Assembly: GCA_025617745.1 (NCBI GenBank) | Contig: CM046870.1 | Coordinates: forward strand, 29,469,927-29,533,926 | Direction: 5' to 3' | DNA length: 64,000 bases | Source: Heliocidaris erythrogramma | Taxonomy: Eukaryota > Echinodermata > Echinoidea > Camarodonta > Echinometridae | Shown here: positions 44,136-56,012 of the stretch, piece by piece | Layout: each line of letters starts with the position of its first letter | How positions within the stretch are numbered: the first letter of the stretch is position 1 | Notes under the pieces: generated by a model | The model's input: the letters and a program-made list of their open reading frames with translations, nothing else | The model's database searches: none | What the model was told of the DNA's origin: nothing | Program-made: the position numbers and the translations under genes

Positions 44136-47100
44136 ATTTGCAGGACTATTACGTGCTGTACTCAAGTTGATGATAAATACTGTTATCATATAGATATTTG
44201 AGTAAACTTCCCTTTTATCTTTCTTGTTTAAAAAGTTGTATAAACTTGTATAAAAGTGTTATTAGACCTATGTTGTAACAGCTGGCACTAATTCATAACC
44301 TTCAAAAGAAGTGGATAAATATGAAAACATACATTCTTTGCATACTCGTTAGTATATGCAAACAAGATAGCTTGTTCTAACTATAACGTTCCGATAAAAC
44401 AAAAAAAAGGAATTTTCATCCTCCATTATAAGATGAGTGTACAAAATATTCTGTCGGAAACATTAGGAATAAAGTAAAGCTACACCGAGCGAGCTTCCCA
44501 AACCAGCCTTGAAAATGGAATGCAGTATATGAGTCATTCACAGTAATGGAGCTCTCGCCTAAATAACCTTCTAAATGTTATTTTACTCCTTTAAAGCAAT
44601 ACACAAAACAAACGATATCGGCAAGATCTGATTCGGTTCGCAAGGTTAAGCCTCGCCAAAAGCCGATCAGGTTTTAAATATATGGGCGAGCTCAGTTCGT
44701 TTTCTCCGCCGCGTACGAAATACGACAACTGTTGTCTCATGACGAGTGCTTATAAGAGGTAAATCTGACACGCCGGTTGACTGATTTGGGAGATAAAAAG
44801 CCTTTGACTTTGATCTCCCCTTCGGGCCCTGATGTAATCTCGATATCGATATTGATTCCGTGGTGGTTTTATTACAGACAGGCCTAGTTCACCAGTGAGT
44901 ACATAATGTATGGAAAGTGGGATGCAGAACCAACTTCGTCCTCCAAACTGTGTTTCTTTATTTAGCGTCCGGTGTTGGTTTTGGCTTGCAATACATAAAT
45001 TGTTTCCATTTCTTAAAATGGCATCTATGTAGGAGCTTTCAGTTCATGTATCCGATCCTATAGAGCTTACCTGATTGCTTGTATCGGGTTCAAAGTTTCG
45101 AGGGTAATGGGAAGTACTAGATGCCCGTATTCTTTCCCTTTTTATACGTTAAAGAATTGCCTCCTATTGTCATGATTTTATTACTTGAATACACTTTCAA
45201 TTCTCGCTACCTCAAATATGCAGTTTTCGACGTAGAGGGCAATATTATGCATGGAAATGGTCCGCATCTTCGTTAACTTCACTTCCGGTCCGTATTGAAA
45301 TACTACGGCTTATGAATAAAATGAGTGCTAAAATGCTTAATTTTTGGATCGCGTGACATAAACCACTCAAATTTTGAAAATGCAACCAATTGTCTCAATA
45401 AATCATGATGGTATCTTTTCAAACATGTCGGTTAAACACTTGTCGACCCAATCGGGATATTGTCAGCACTGCGCATGCGTGGTTTGCATGACAAACGCCA
45501 TTTGTTGGCGAAATTGCGTATTTGGGGTAGCGAGAATTTATCACTTGTTAGGATGTTTTCAAAACTTTGCATGGATAGTATAGCTAATAGATAGGAAAGA
45601 GGTTGAATACATAGATTAGATTCAGGGATGTATTAGGAAGCCCGTGAAGATAATAGTTGCGCTTGCATCAGATATGGCATCCGCGTTGCCAGCAAGACAG
45701 GCAATACTGGCGTTGCCATCGTCGATCTCGTGAAATCTTCCAGCGGGCCTAGGAGAATGCCATTTTCGGTCTCGAAGGCCGTCGACCTTTTGGGACTACA
45801 GTCCAGTTAACTACTGTCCCTGAATAGTTTTGAAATGGCTCGAGCCAAACTTACAGAGGGAATCATGTAGTTTAAAGAGTTTGCTTCAACTGAATGAAGC
45901 AACTGAATGAAGCACTAAAGACTAGGGAAATAGAATCTCACATATTGGAAGACAAACTGAAAATGAGAAATATTTTTTCCCATAAGTTTGCAGTATGGCG
46001 ATAATAAGGTAAATACGTTATAATAATACAGGATCAGATAACCTCATTATTTGATAGCAGGTCGTATCATACTGCATAACAGAGTTTAAAAATACCAGTT
46101 CGTGTACATGAATAACACTGTTTTTTTTGATTGGGTGTTTTTCGAAACTTATCACCTATATCAATTAAAATTATTTCAACGACTTATTGCACGTTTTAAC
46201 GGATCTTCATTAGATGTGAATGTATACAGTACTTTGACCGATGTGACGTCTACTCGATATGGTTGTATCGAATAATTTTGTTGTTTCATATCGTTTTTGC
46301 CATGATATTGTGTAATAAGTTTCCTCGTGTTAGAGTTTGACTATTTTTTCTGTTATTTAGATTGCAAAATTGTAAATAATACGAATATTTACTGTTAAAA
46401 GGTTTTCCACGGAATAACTAACTTCAGTCATCATAATATTCGCATTTAACCTTTATTTACTTTCTAAGAAACCCATTGTGAAGGATTCTTCCTAATGACA
46501 AACCTACGCATAAGCCAGTATTTGAAATATCAAGTAAAATATACGCCCCATTTCATTCACCCAATTTAGGAACAGAGAAATGGTGGAAAATACCGTTAAT
46601 TAAAGCACAGCAATGGGTCGCATAAGTAGCAGTTTTTGGTAAACAGATTTTGTATCACCTCGATAGGACCAATCTACTTAGAAACTTGTTAAGCAATGTG
46701 GGGGAGATGTTCAGACGTGACCCAACATAAATAGGGGATACATCTGACAGGTTAGAATTACTCGGAGATGACCACGCTCTTCTGCCATCATCCACACAAC
46801 ATCTTATTCGAAATGACCAAAAACGTGCTGGGATAATGGTCAACGATTTCCAAGGCTCATTATGCTGGTGGTACGGAAGAGCAATTTCTCAAGATGTTTG
46901 GAAAGTTTAGTGGAAGCTAGGTTTCACTGCATCGTCTCGCGGTTGAGAGTTTGTAGGGAAAAAAATCTCCTCGATAGAGGAAATAAATATTATCTTATGA
47001 CTTTGATGCCAAAAATATCCTTAAAATTTTTATGGACAGTAAAGTGCATTCTTTTTTTCCAAAATATGACATTACCATGTTATACCGTCGTCTTAGCTTC

Positions 47101-48432
47101 TCAACCGAACGTTGAAAACACAAAATATAGCCAAATTTCCTTTGATTCACAACAACTAATTCGGCTAAAAAATGAACTAAAAGCATACTGAAATAACTTG
47201 TCGGATGATTCGATTTTACTCACTGCCACGGAAACCTGTTAAAAACCTTTAAGATGAAATTGAAAATGTCATGATTTGTTACCCTTTGGTAACGGGTTTG
47301 CGGTCTCATGAATAATGGATGACTTCGTATTTGGGTACGTGGATGCTGAATAATTGAGACATTATGCATGGCGGCCATCATGGATGTACTCTTGGGAGAA
47401 GGGTAGTAGTTCACAGTATCTTAATTATTTGAGTGAAATTCGGAGAATTATCCTGAAGGAATTAGGCGATGCGTGTTTCCTTACCGCCATTTTCATACCC
47501 GTCACGCCAGCATGCTCCGAGCTTTGGCACCTTGCCTACATTAGCTCCTTCGATGTGCAAAGATGTTTTGGGTTTAGACAAGTAGTGTGGGGGATTTTAA
47601 CCCCTTCCAACCCCGACTACAATCCGTCCATATCTTACTTTTACGAAATAAAAAATAACATGCTTATAACCTAGTTATGATATAGAAATACTCCTTGTTG
47701 CTTGTATTCAAAAGGGTGTCGAAATGTTGCGTTTGAATCAAAATGCAATTTCTTATATTCCCCCGTTTTACAAAGTATTATAACCTGAGTTTTTGTTGCC
47801 CGTCGTTTTTTAAAAGACATATGCCCCTTCCCATTTGTCAAAATTTGACTGGGAGAGGGGGTTGTCATGAACATAAAGACATGTGCCCCTCCTCCACCCT
47901 TCCGAGAGTCTTGAAAGCCAAATATCCTCAAAACGATATTGCGCACAAAAAGGCACCAATTAAGTCTATTTATTACAAGCCACAAAGCCTGGAGCTTCAG
48001 CCCCAACCCCACACCCATCCCCACATTTTTGAATAGACACTTTTCATAATGCAAATATGCAGCAGACTTGCTTGTGCGTGCTCAGACTTCCCCCATCCCC
48101 AACCTTCTAACTTTTCAAAAACGCTCTGATGTCAACGGTTTATGCGAACGCGTCAAGATGATCCCTCTGAAGGAAGCATGAATATCTCACCTGTCAATAC
48201 ATATTAATTTTCCAATTACTCACTGTATGTATCACTGCCATGGTTGACAAGACAGGGAGCAACTGGACGATAAAGGTTAATGGCCAGAGAAGCATTACAA
48301 GGCGAGGTTAATGATGCAGCAAAGTTATAATCAATTGTGATAGAATAATAACAGATTATGATTAAACTGCAATTATCATATCTTGAGGAGCTCTTTTGCA
48401 ATCGAGGTGAAATTCTAAATTATTAAAGAAAA
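44136..48432. other. gene-free stretch
   Basis: No gene supported over 4.3 kb. An NRF1-like TGCGCATGCG at 45470-45479 and CATGGCGGCCATCATG at about 47368 are isolated promoter-type motifs. Confidence 0.45.
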
Positions 48433-50883
48433 GTGTATGGGATATATATCATGGGTGACTTCAATATTAACCTATTAAACATTGACATAGATGAAAAGGT
48501 GAAAGATTTTGTTGATCTTATGAACTCATATGGTCTATTTTCTTTAATTAATAAACCAACTCGTCTCACTTCTTCCTCTGCAACTTTAATTGACAACATA
48601 TTTACAAACTGTGTTAAAGACCATTTTAATTCAGGGATTTTTTGCTCTGATTTTTCTGATCACATGCCAATTTTTGCTATCAATAAAGGTGACTCCATTG
48701 CTGCCGATGACAAACGTAAAATATTTCGACGTGTTATCAGTGAAGATAAGATTGATGTTTTCAAGCAAGAACTATCTAGCATTGATTGGTCCTGTATATA
48801 TGAATTGCATGATGCTAATGACTCGTATGACTTGTTTATTAATACATTCTCAACTTTGTATGATTTGCATTTTCCTTTAGTTGAAATGAAGGGTAAGAAG
48901 AAATGTAGAAAACCCTGGATTACCCCAGGTCTCCTGAAATCAATCAATCAAAAAAATAAGTTGTATTATATATATGTAAAAAATCGAAGTGAGGTAAATC
49001 GGAAAAAGTATACTGATCATAAAAATCTGCTGATTAATATTGTCCGCCAAAGTAAACGGAGGTATTATGATGATGTATTTCAGTCAACTCAATATGACAT
49101 TCGGAAGACATGGTCTCACATAAATGAATTGTTAGGGAAAAGGAAACAAACATCACTTCCAAATGCAATGTACCATAATGATTTATCGTTAACGTCTAAT
49201 CAACAAAAGGCTGAATATTTTAATAAATATTTTATTAACTTGCCTTCTAAGATAAGCAACGATATACCTGTTGTCCAAACATCCTTTAGGGAATATTTGT
49301 CTGTACAACCTCACTCTTCCTCAATGTATCTAAGTCCAACGTCGCCATATGAAATTGTGAAATTTGCATCAACTCTAAATCCATCAAAGTCATGTGGCTC
49401 AGATGACATTTCTCCAAAGGTAGTTAAACTTTGCATACAGAGCATTGTTGATCCCTTATCGTATATCTTCAATAAGTCTTTGTCACAAGGTATTGTTCCA
49501 CAAAAATTAAAGCTAGCAAAGGTAATTCCTGTTTATAAAAAGAATGATTGCAAATGTATAGAAAACTATCGACCAATTGCTTTGTTGCCTATATTCTCAA
49601 AGATTCTTGAAAAAATTGTGTATAAAAGATTGGATGATTATCTTCAATTGCAAAATGTCTTGATTCCCCAGCAATTTGGATTTCGAAAAAATAGTTCTAC
49701 AAGCATGGGCGTATTGAATTTAGTCAATACTGTTATTAATGCCATCGATAGGGGAAAGTATTGTATTGGTGTATTTTTAGATTTGTCAAAGGCATTTGAC
49801 ACTATTGATCATATCATTCTCTTAAGTAAGTTAGAGCATTATGGTATCCGTGGCGTAGCTTTAGCGTGGTTTGAAAATTACCTACACAATAGACAACAAT
49901 TTGTGGTGGTTAATGGAGTAAAATCACAACTGGGGAAAGTTAAATGTGGTGTACCGCAGGGCTCAGTCCTTGGTCCCTTGTTGTTTCTGATTTACATTAA
50001 TGACATAATAAATTCGTCTGGTTTGTTTACTTATTCACTTTTTGCTGACGACACTTGCTTACTTGCTCATCATAAAAATATGTTATCTTTAATCACCTCT
50101 GTAAATAACGAAATTAGGAACACGTTTGAATGGTTTTGTTGTAATAAATTGTTACTAAATACAAGCAAATCACAATATGTTGTCTTCAGAACAAGAGGTA
50201 AAAAAATCCCTGATAATATTCCTCCATTGATAATAGGTGGAAATCACATTGACCGAAGCCAAAACGTACGATTTCTTGGTGTCTTAGTAGATGATCATTT
50301 GTCATGGAAAGATCACCTCAATCATGTATGTACTAAAGTTTCTCGAAGCGTTGGTGTGATCTCCAAATTGCGCTTTTATCTACCAAAAGAAACCTTAATT
50401 ACTTTGTATAATGCTATAGTTATGCCTCATCTGATGTATTGTAATGTTGCATGGGGAAATACATATAAAATTCATATAAATAAGTTAGTAGTTCTTCAGA
50501 AAAAAGTTGTGAGATATATTACTCATTCAGACTATAAAAGTCCAAGTTTACCATTGTTTATTCACCTACATATTTTACCTTTTGAAAGATTGGTTACGTT
50601 AAATTGCTTGATTTTCATGTTTAAAACATTGAATGCACATAATTCATTCTTGAAGAATGCTTTTGTTTTAAATTCTACCATTCATACTCACAATACACGC
50701 CAAAGTAATTTTATTCATCAGCCTCTTGCGAGAACACAAATTGGGTTACAGTCGTTCATAACGGTTTGTATCAAGGAATGGAATAACTTGCCCTTGGAAA
50801 TTAGGTCAGCTACAACATTGTCTAGATTTAAACATATGTGTCGTAAATATCTTGATGAAATATTGAAAACCAATGCTAATTAG
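48433..50883 (+). CDS. LINE ORF2-type protein: partial AP endonuclease plus reverse transcriptase
   Basis: Residues 7-80 are the C-terminal part of an AP-type endonuclease: MGDFNINLL with the catalytic-loop GDFN at 8-11, SATLIDNIFTN at about 49-59 and the active-site SDH at 75-77. After a linker, the reverse transcriptase shows LAKVIPVYKK near 361-370, ENYRPIALLPIFSKILEK near 377-393, QQFGFRKN near 413-420, FLDLSKAFDTIDH near 448-460 and GVPQGSVLGPLLFLIYINDI near 506-525. The catalytic FADD is at 537-540. The C-terminal region (ITHSDYKSPSLPLFIHLHIL; HTHNTRQSNF) is typical of the CR1/L2/Jockey group. The N-terminal endonuclease half is missing, so it cannot retrotranspose alone. The true start lies in the lost 5' part. 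Confidence 0.92.
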   Translation: MYGIYIMGDFNINLLNIDIDEKVKDFVDLMNSYGLFSLINKPTRLTSSSATLIDNIFTNCVKDHFNSGIFCSDFSDHMPIFAINKGDSIAADDKRKIFRRVISEDKIDVFKQELSSIDWSCIYELHDANDSYDLFINTFSTLYDLHFPLVEMKGKKKCRKPWITPGLLKSINQKNKLYYIYVKNRSEVNRKKYTDHKNLLINIVRQSKRRYYDDVFQSTQYDIRKTWSHINELLGKRKQTSLPNAMYHNDLSLTSNQQKAEYFNKYFINLPSKISNDIPVVQTSFREYLSVQPHSSSMYLSPTSPYEIVKFASTLNPSKSCGSDDISPKVVKLCIQSIVDPLSYIFNKSLSQGIVPQKLKLAKVIPVYKKNDCKCIENYRPIALLPIFSKILEKIVYKRLDDYLQLQNVLIPQQFGFRKNSSTSMGVLNLVNTVINAIDRGKYCIGVFLDLSKAFDTIDHIILLSKLEHYGIRGVALAWFENYLHNRQQFVVVNGVKSQLGKVKCGVPQGSVLGPLLFLIYINDIINSSGLFTYSLFADDTCLLAHHKNMLSLITSVNNEIRNTFEWFCCNKLLLNTSKSQYVVFRTRGKKIPDNIPPLIIGGNHIDRSQNVRFLGVLVDDHLSWKDHLNHVCTKVSRSVGVISKLRFYLPKETLITLYNAIVMPHLMYCNVAWGNTYKIHINKLVVLQKKVVRYITHSDYKSPSLPLFIHLHILPFERLVTLNCLIFMFKTLNAHNSFLKNAFVLNSTIHTHNTRQSNFIHQPLARTQIGLQSFITVCIKEWNNLPLEIRSATTLSRFKHMCRKYLDEILKTNAN

Positions 50884-50940
50884 ACTGGGAAGCCATTACA
50901 TGTACATTGAGTCATTTTTACCTGGACTCATAGAGAGAAA

Positions 50941-50941
<1 letters not shown>

Positions 50942-50985
<44 letters not shown>

Positions 50986-50992
50986 TGTGTGT
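50942..50992 (+). repeat. (GT)n microsatellite in the LINE 3' UTR
   Basis: About 25 GT units with a single T interruption, 60 bases after the LINE stop codon. Confidence 0.95.
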
Positions 50993-51319
50993 TGGCATGT
51001 ATGTACGTTAGTATATCATTTATTTTTACCTATAATCCTATAATCACCTTGTAGATATGTTCCTATTTCATTGCCTAGTGCTTATAATGTAAATGATTTA
51101 TAATCGTTTTTATATGTATCTTTGTGCATTGCTAATCATTATCTTTTACCATTGATATCACTCTTTTTTAATTTTGTCCGGGGGCCCCTCCACAAGCTCT
51201 GCTTCTTCGGGGTCCCAACCCGTTCATTGTCCTCTTTATGTTATCTATATAAAAATGTCAATATGTAACTGTCTGCAATGAATTGGTAAAATAAATTGAA
51301 ATTGAATTGAAATTGAATT

Positions 51320-54300
51320 AGACGAGTCATACGATAGTAAGCAGGTGATCGTTATCATTTAAACAAGCATATTTGTAACATACTTTTTTCGTGGTAAAAT
51401 AATTTACAGGTTTTTCTTTCTTTAGAAGAACAAAGTCACCAACTGATGATATATGCAAAGTAAAGAGAGAATGCTACTAACAAGTCAACGAGAGACGTGG
51501 AATGAAGAAATTGGAATGTAAATACTGAATTATGATAGATAAACTGCATGTGAATGGCTCTAGCGCATTAAATCAAATTAAAATAATGAAATAAAAACGT
51601 TGCTTTGTAAGAATACAGCAGCAGGCGACAGACGTTATGGGGAGATTCACTGCAAAACATATATTGTTGCATCAGCTCTATGAAAATTGGATATCTGTGG
51701 AAAAGGTCATGGCAGTCCCTCTAGCTTCAAAATACAACTGGGGCTTGGTCTACTTGTGACGCTTTGACACCTTTCTGACGCTTGATCTGACAGATAACTT
51801 TGACTGTATTGGTGCAAACTTCTTTTCCTCTTCACTTTCAGCTTTAGACGATATTCAGATATTTAAAGTATTATTTTTTTCTTCTACAGCAGTACAATTT
51901 CACTTAATTAGATAGACATTTATTTCGATAGAAATAAGTCCCAGGGGATTCTCAATTTATTCTATTTTCCCTGGTCAGACTGGGAATGTGAGTGAATGAA
52001 ATTGGACGCAAATGAAGGGTAACCATGGTAACCTTGACAATCTTGACAATCTTGGAAATCTGTCATACAATTTAACGAATTTTGTCGAATTTCTGAAGAT
52101 CTGAATCGATAAACAGAGTTTGAATTACTATCTACATGATCGGAAATTCAAATAAATTTGAATGTCTGAAGAGCAGGATTTCTACTTACATGTTATACAC
52201 AAGCAGAACATTATCTTCATCAGCATGGCAGTGGTACAGTCTCTACTCTTGGAGTCTCTCAATTTCTGTCAATTTCTCCCCCTCTCTCACTCTCTCCCAC
52301 TCTCAATGTTTTTATTTTTACCGAATATATGCAATCAATGTTGATACGAGGGCGCATGTTACAAGAAAATGTAGATGGATAGGTCGCAAGTGACATTCAA
52401 TCAAAATAAGTATTTTTTTAAAGAGGAATATGAATGCGTTCATGACTAACGTAGATAAATATTTACACGAACGTAGCGGCGGAGTATGCTACATGAATTT
52501 ATATGATGTTATAAGATCACAATTACACCTTTCATAAAACAGCTGGTCAAACATCAATTTCACGATCATTCACCTTTCTCCGAACGAGAGGCAACACGTC
52601 CATGACGTCTCTGGTCTACCCCTTACCTTCTATGGATATCGGCCTTTTAATGTCTTCACTTTCCCCTTCCATGTTTGCAATCAATTCCTGGCGGCGCCAT
52701 GGGACCATCCCTCACACGTGACCAGGACAGGGTTATCGCGATAGCACCACCCCCGATACCCACCGTCTGCTGGCAGCGCCAGCCGCCGGATTCAAATTAT
52801 GAACGCAAGCAAATGCAACGATATTTTGCATCTAATTGAGTCATTATTCAATGCGTGTGACATACACACAACTCTTTAATTAAAGGGTAGTCTGCTTTTA
52901 GTGCCCATCTTCTTGTTTGTGTTTCGTATCCGAAACTGTGGCAGCCTGGCAGGCGGTAAGCGTCACAAGTGAATGACCAAAGTCAAACGTTTACTTAAAA
53001 TACGAAGTAACAACTGTAAGTATGTTAAGGGCAAGGCTCTTTATTTCATTTGATCGATGCAGCAAGCGATAAAATCTCTATCTTACCTCTACATCGCATA
53101 TCCCCGAGTTGAAACTCAATCGCAGATGCATATTGCTTTCAATGGTTATCACATGCGTCAATATTCAGATTTCTTTCGTATACATAGCCCTCTGGGTTTA
53201 TGAATCTCAAATTTCATAAGTTTAGTTTAACGGGTTTTTTTCTTTTGGTATAAATGTATATACCAACGACGTCACGCGAAGAAACCTGAAAATAATAACT
53301 AAGTTTATATTTCTCTCATTTATTTAGTTCCAGCTAAATGGGTATTATATATATTACCTTGCAGGCATATTGGCTCTCAAAGTTCATTTGGGCGATATCA
53401 ATACATCTCCATTCCAACCTCATGAACTTTAGAATCTATTGAGAACGTCCAGTGTCTTAATATGGTCACTCGCTTGCCAGTTGTTTTGTATCTTTATGTG
53501 TGTGTGCGTGCGTGTGCTGTTCAGGAAAATCATCTTCTTTAAAATATATATATTTCTACCTATAATCTTTTAATGATTCTTAACAAGAGGAAAACCGACA
53601 TCATAAATTGTTTGCGATGTTTCTGTTTCTTTTAACTAACGTAAATATTTAATCCATTAAAATAGGGAGGATATAATTAAGTTAGATAAAAGTAGCTGTT
53701 GCCTTTTTCTAGAATTTTGCTTGGAGAGTAACACAGTCATGTTTCTGGAAATGTAAACAAAAGCAAGGGCAATTACAAGACTTTTGCTAGCTTATTTATT
53801 CGGCTGTGTTTTTTGTTTATTCTTTCTCTCTCTTCACTGTTTCTCACATTCCATTCCTCTTCCTCTCTCACGTGCGCACATACACACACGAGACACCTCT
53901 TTCTATTCTCAGTTCTCGTTCTCTTTCACCCAATGGCTCTTGCTATGCCTATTCCATACTCATTGACTATTTCCTTCTTTTTTCAATCATTCAATAAAAA
54001 ATAAATCAAGATAAAATAAATCTGCACTCTTTAACCTCGAAAATACATAAAGGCACACCTAATCAGATCATCAAAATGTCAGGACAGAAATTTTCCGAAT
54101 CATCAGTTTCGCTGAAAAAAGGTGGTGTTCGAATTTCTGCCCTAGGTTTGTTAACCATTTGGGAAACATAAGTACGAACTCATCTTTCGTTTTACATCCT
54201 GTAATACTATTTAAATGGAAACTGTCGTAATTGAGTGTTTGAAATGGCAACACAACATCGTCGTTGATGTTCGGTTCGTTAAAGATTCCCAATCACCAAC

Positions 54301-55670
54301 AAATAGTTTGCGTTGTATGTTAGAGGTTCCATGTGGCTATGCTGTATTAAATATTTGAGCTTCAAATATGACTTCTATAAAGAGATAATGCATGTTTAAA
54401 TACACTCTCAATAAACGTATAAGCCGACTTGTAAGTATATAGAATGGCTGACGCACCCATACGCGCTCGCAAAGAATAGTGCCTGTGTGGAACCCAAGTT
54501 GGCGTTGGGATCCGCGCCCGCATTTGAATGTTATCCTTTATTTACTTCATACTCCTTAACTGCTGACTTTGAGGATGATTTTATACCTTCTAGCTGTACA
54601 CAGATTATTTTTAGGTGATTTTAGGTCTCATCTATAGAAACCAGAAATTATATATTCTGGTGCGAATGGAATAATATCGATTTATTGGTAGTCAGGTTAA
54701 ATAAACCATCAATTATCAACCAGCAATTTGACACGAGACTCTAACACCACTTCATAGGAGACTTTCCGATTTTACAATCGTATACATTTGTTTCGAAACT
54801 ATATTGCTATATAGGTTCCGTTTATGTTATGTTTTTTCGCAAGAAAGATTTAGGAAATTCTGTGCAAATTCAGGGACCAGGTGTAATGAGCATTTAGACT
54901 TAAAGTGGTTGAATTGTCCCATTTTACGCCTTACTCCACATTACATTATCCTTTAAATATGTAACCCGGACTTTTGATGTATTTCCCTTTGTTTTCCATC
55001 AACAAAGGTTTCTGAAATAAAAGGACCTTTCATATATATGGGATGGAGCTATTTATTTCTATTTCTATATTTATTTTCTATTAGGAAACACCTTTAATAT
55101 GCACAGTAATTCTGGCTTCATCACGATTAACACATATTAGCAGTAAATCTAATTGACAGAATCACTGCACGTCTTTTCAGTGAGATTTTTGCTTTTTTTT
55201 AAATACTACTTTTCTGTAAAAAAAAACGCAATTCCTTGTCGACCAAATTGGATGATAAATAGATACAGTATATACAATGTGAGGGGAAATATGCATTTTG
55301 TTTTTTATGCTCAATTTCGTACAAACAACAGATAAGTAAAATGGGGGCAACGCTAAACGATATAGCATGTTGAACATGACTCGCTATAAGAGAAACAGAC
55401 ATTAACAAGTATTAAAAGTAACGGGAATATTTCAGAGCAAATTAATCAAATTATGCACAGTTGATTTGCTGTAAGAACAGTGAATAAATGAATAACAACA
55501 TATCCAGATAAGTAAAATTAGGCTGAACTAAGAGAAATTCATTATAATAGACATTTCTTTCAAGTTTGAGGAAGTTCCAATCTGCAAAGTGATCTTGTAT
55601 TCAAATTCTCCTCTTAACTATTTTCTCTTTGACGACATTATTTCGTCTTCACCCGCCCCCTACTCTCTCC
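51320..55670. other. gene-free stretch
   Basis: No gene supported. The patch at about 52560-52960 is richer in CpG, with CATGACGTCT, CTCACACGTGACC and CTGGCAGCGCCAG motifs, and may be regulatory. A pyrimidine-rich segment covers about 53815-53935. Confidence 0.45.
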
Positions 55671-55701
55671 CTCTCACTGTCTGACAGTCTCTGTCTGTCT
55701 G

Positions 55702-55734
<33 letters not shown>

Positions 55735-55738
55735 ATCT
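55671..55738. repeat. (CTGT)n/(CT)n microsatellite
   Basis: CTGT units grade into CT units. Confidence 0.9.
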
Positions 55739-55793
55739 TCATTTTTGTAATGGTAGCTGTTGTCTGGTATATATATATACTCATCAAAGTATT

Positions 55794-56012
55794 CAAGCCC
55801 GGCCATGACACTAACGTCCTTTGGCAAGACATTAATCTACATTTTGCCACTCTCCACCCAGGTGAGGTAAATGGGGACCTGGTAGGAAGGAATTCCTTGA
55901 ATCTTGAGCACCACGGTAATAGTATGTTTGCAGGACCCTAAGGAAGAACAGTATATAATACTGATGAGGCTATCCTGGGTAAACAAGACATATTATTATC
56001 ATTATTCTTATT
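55794..56012 (+). mobile_element. SINE lacking its tRNA-like head
   Basis: TTTGGCAAGACATTAATCTA, then ACATTTTGCCACTCTCCACC and CAGGTGAGGTAAATGGGGAC, match the body of the 43-kb SINE in order. The GGACCCTAAGGAAGAACAGT and GATGAGGCTATCCTGGGTAA blocks match the equivalents in the 60.7-kb SINE. An ATT/ATC tail closes it at 55988-56012. The A and B boxes are missing. Confidence 0.75.

Larger units (their letters stand above)
48433..51319 (+). mobile_element. 5'-truncated LINE with intact frame (LINE C, CR1/L2-Jockey group)
   Basis: The copy starts inside the endonuclease domain, runs through an uninterrupted reverse transcriptase and a ~430-base 3' UTR with a (GT)n run, and ends in a TTGAAATTGAA-type tail at 51294-51319. 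The CCGGGGGCCCC...GGGGTCCC block near 51178-51215 can fold and may be the 3' recognition structure. The absence of stops points to recent insertion. No clear target duplication was found, and 48433 itself is only the first ATG. Confidence 0.88.
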
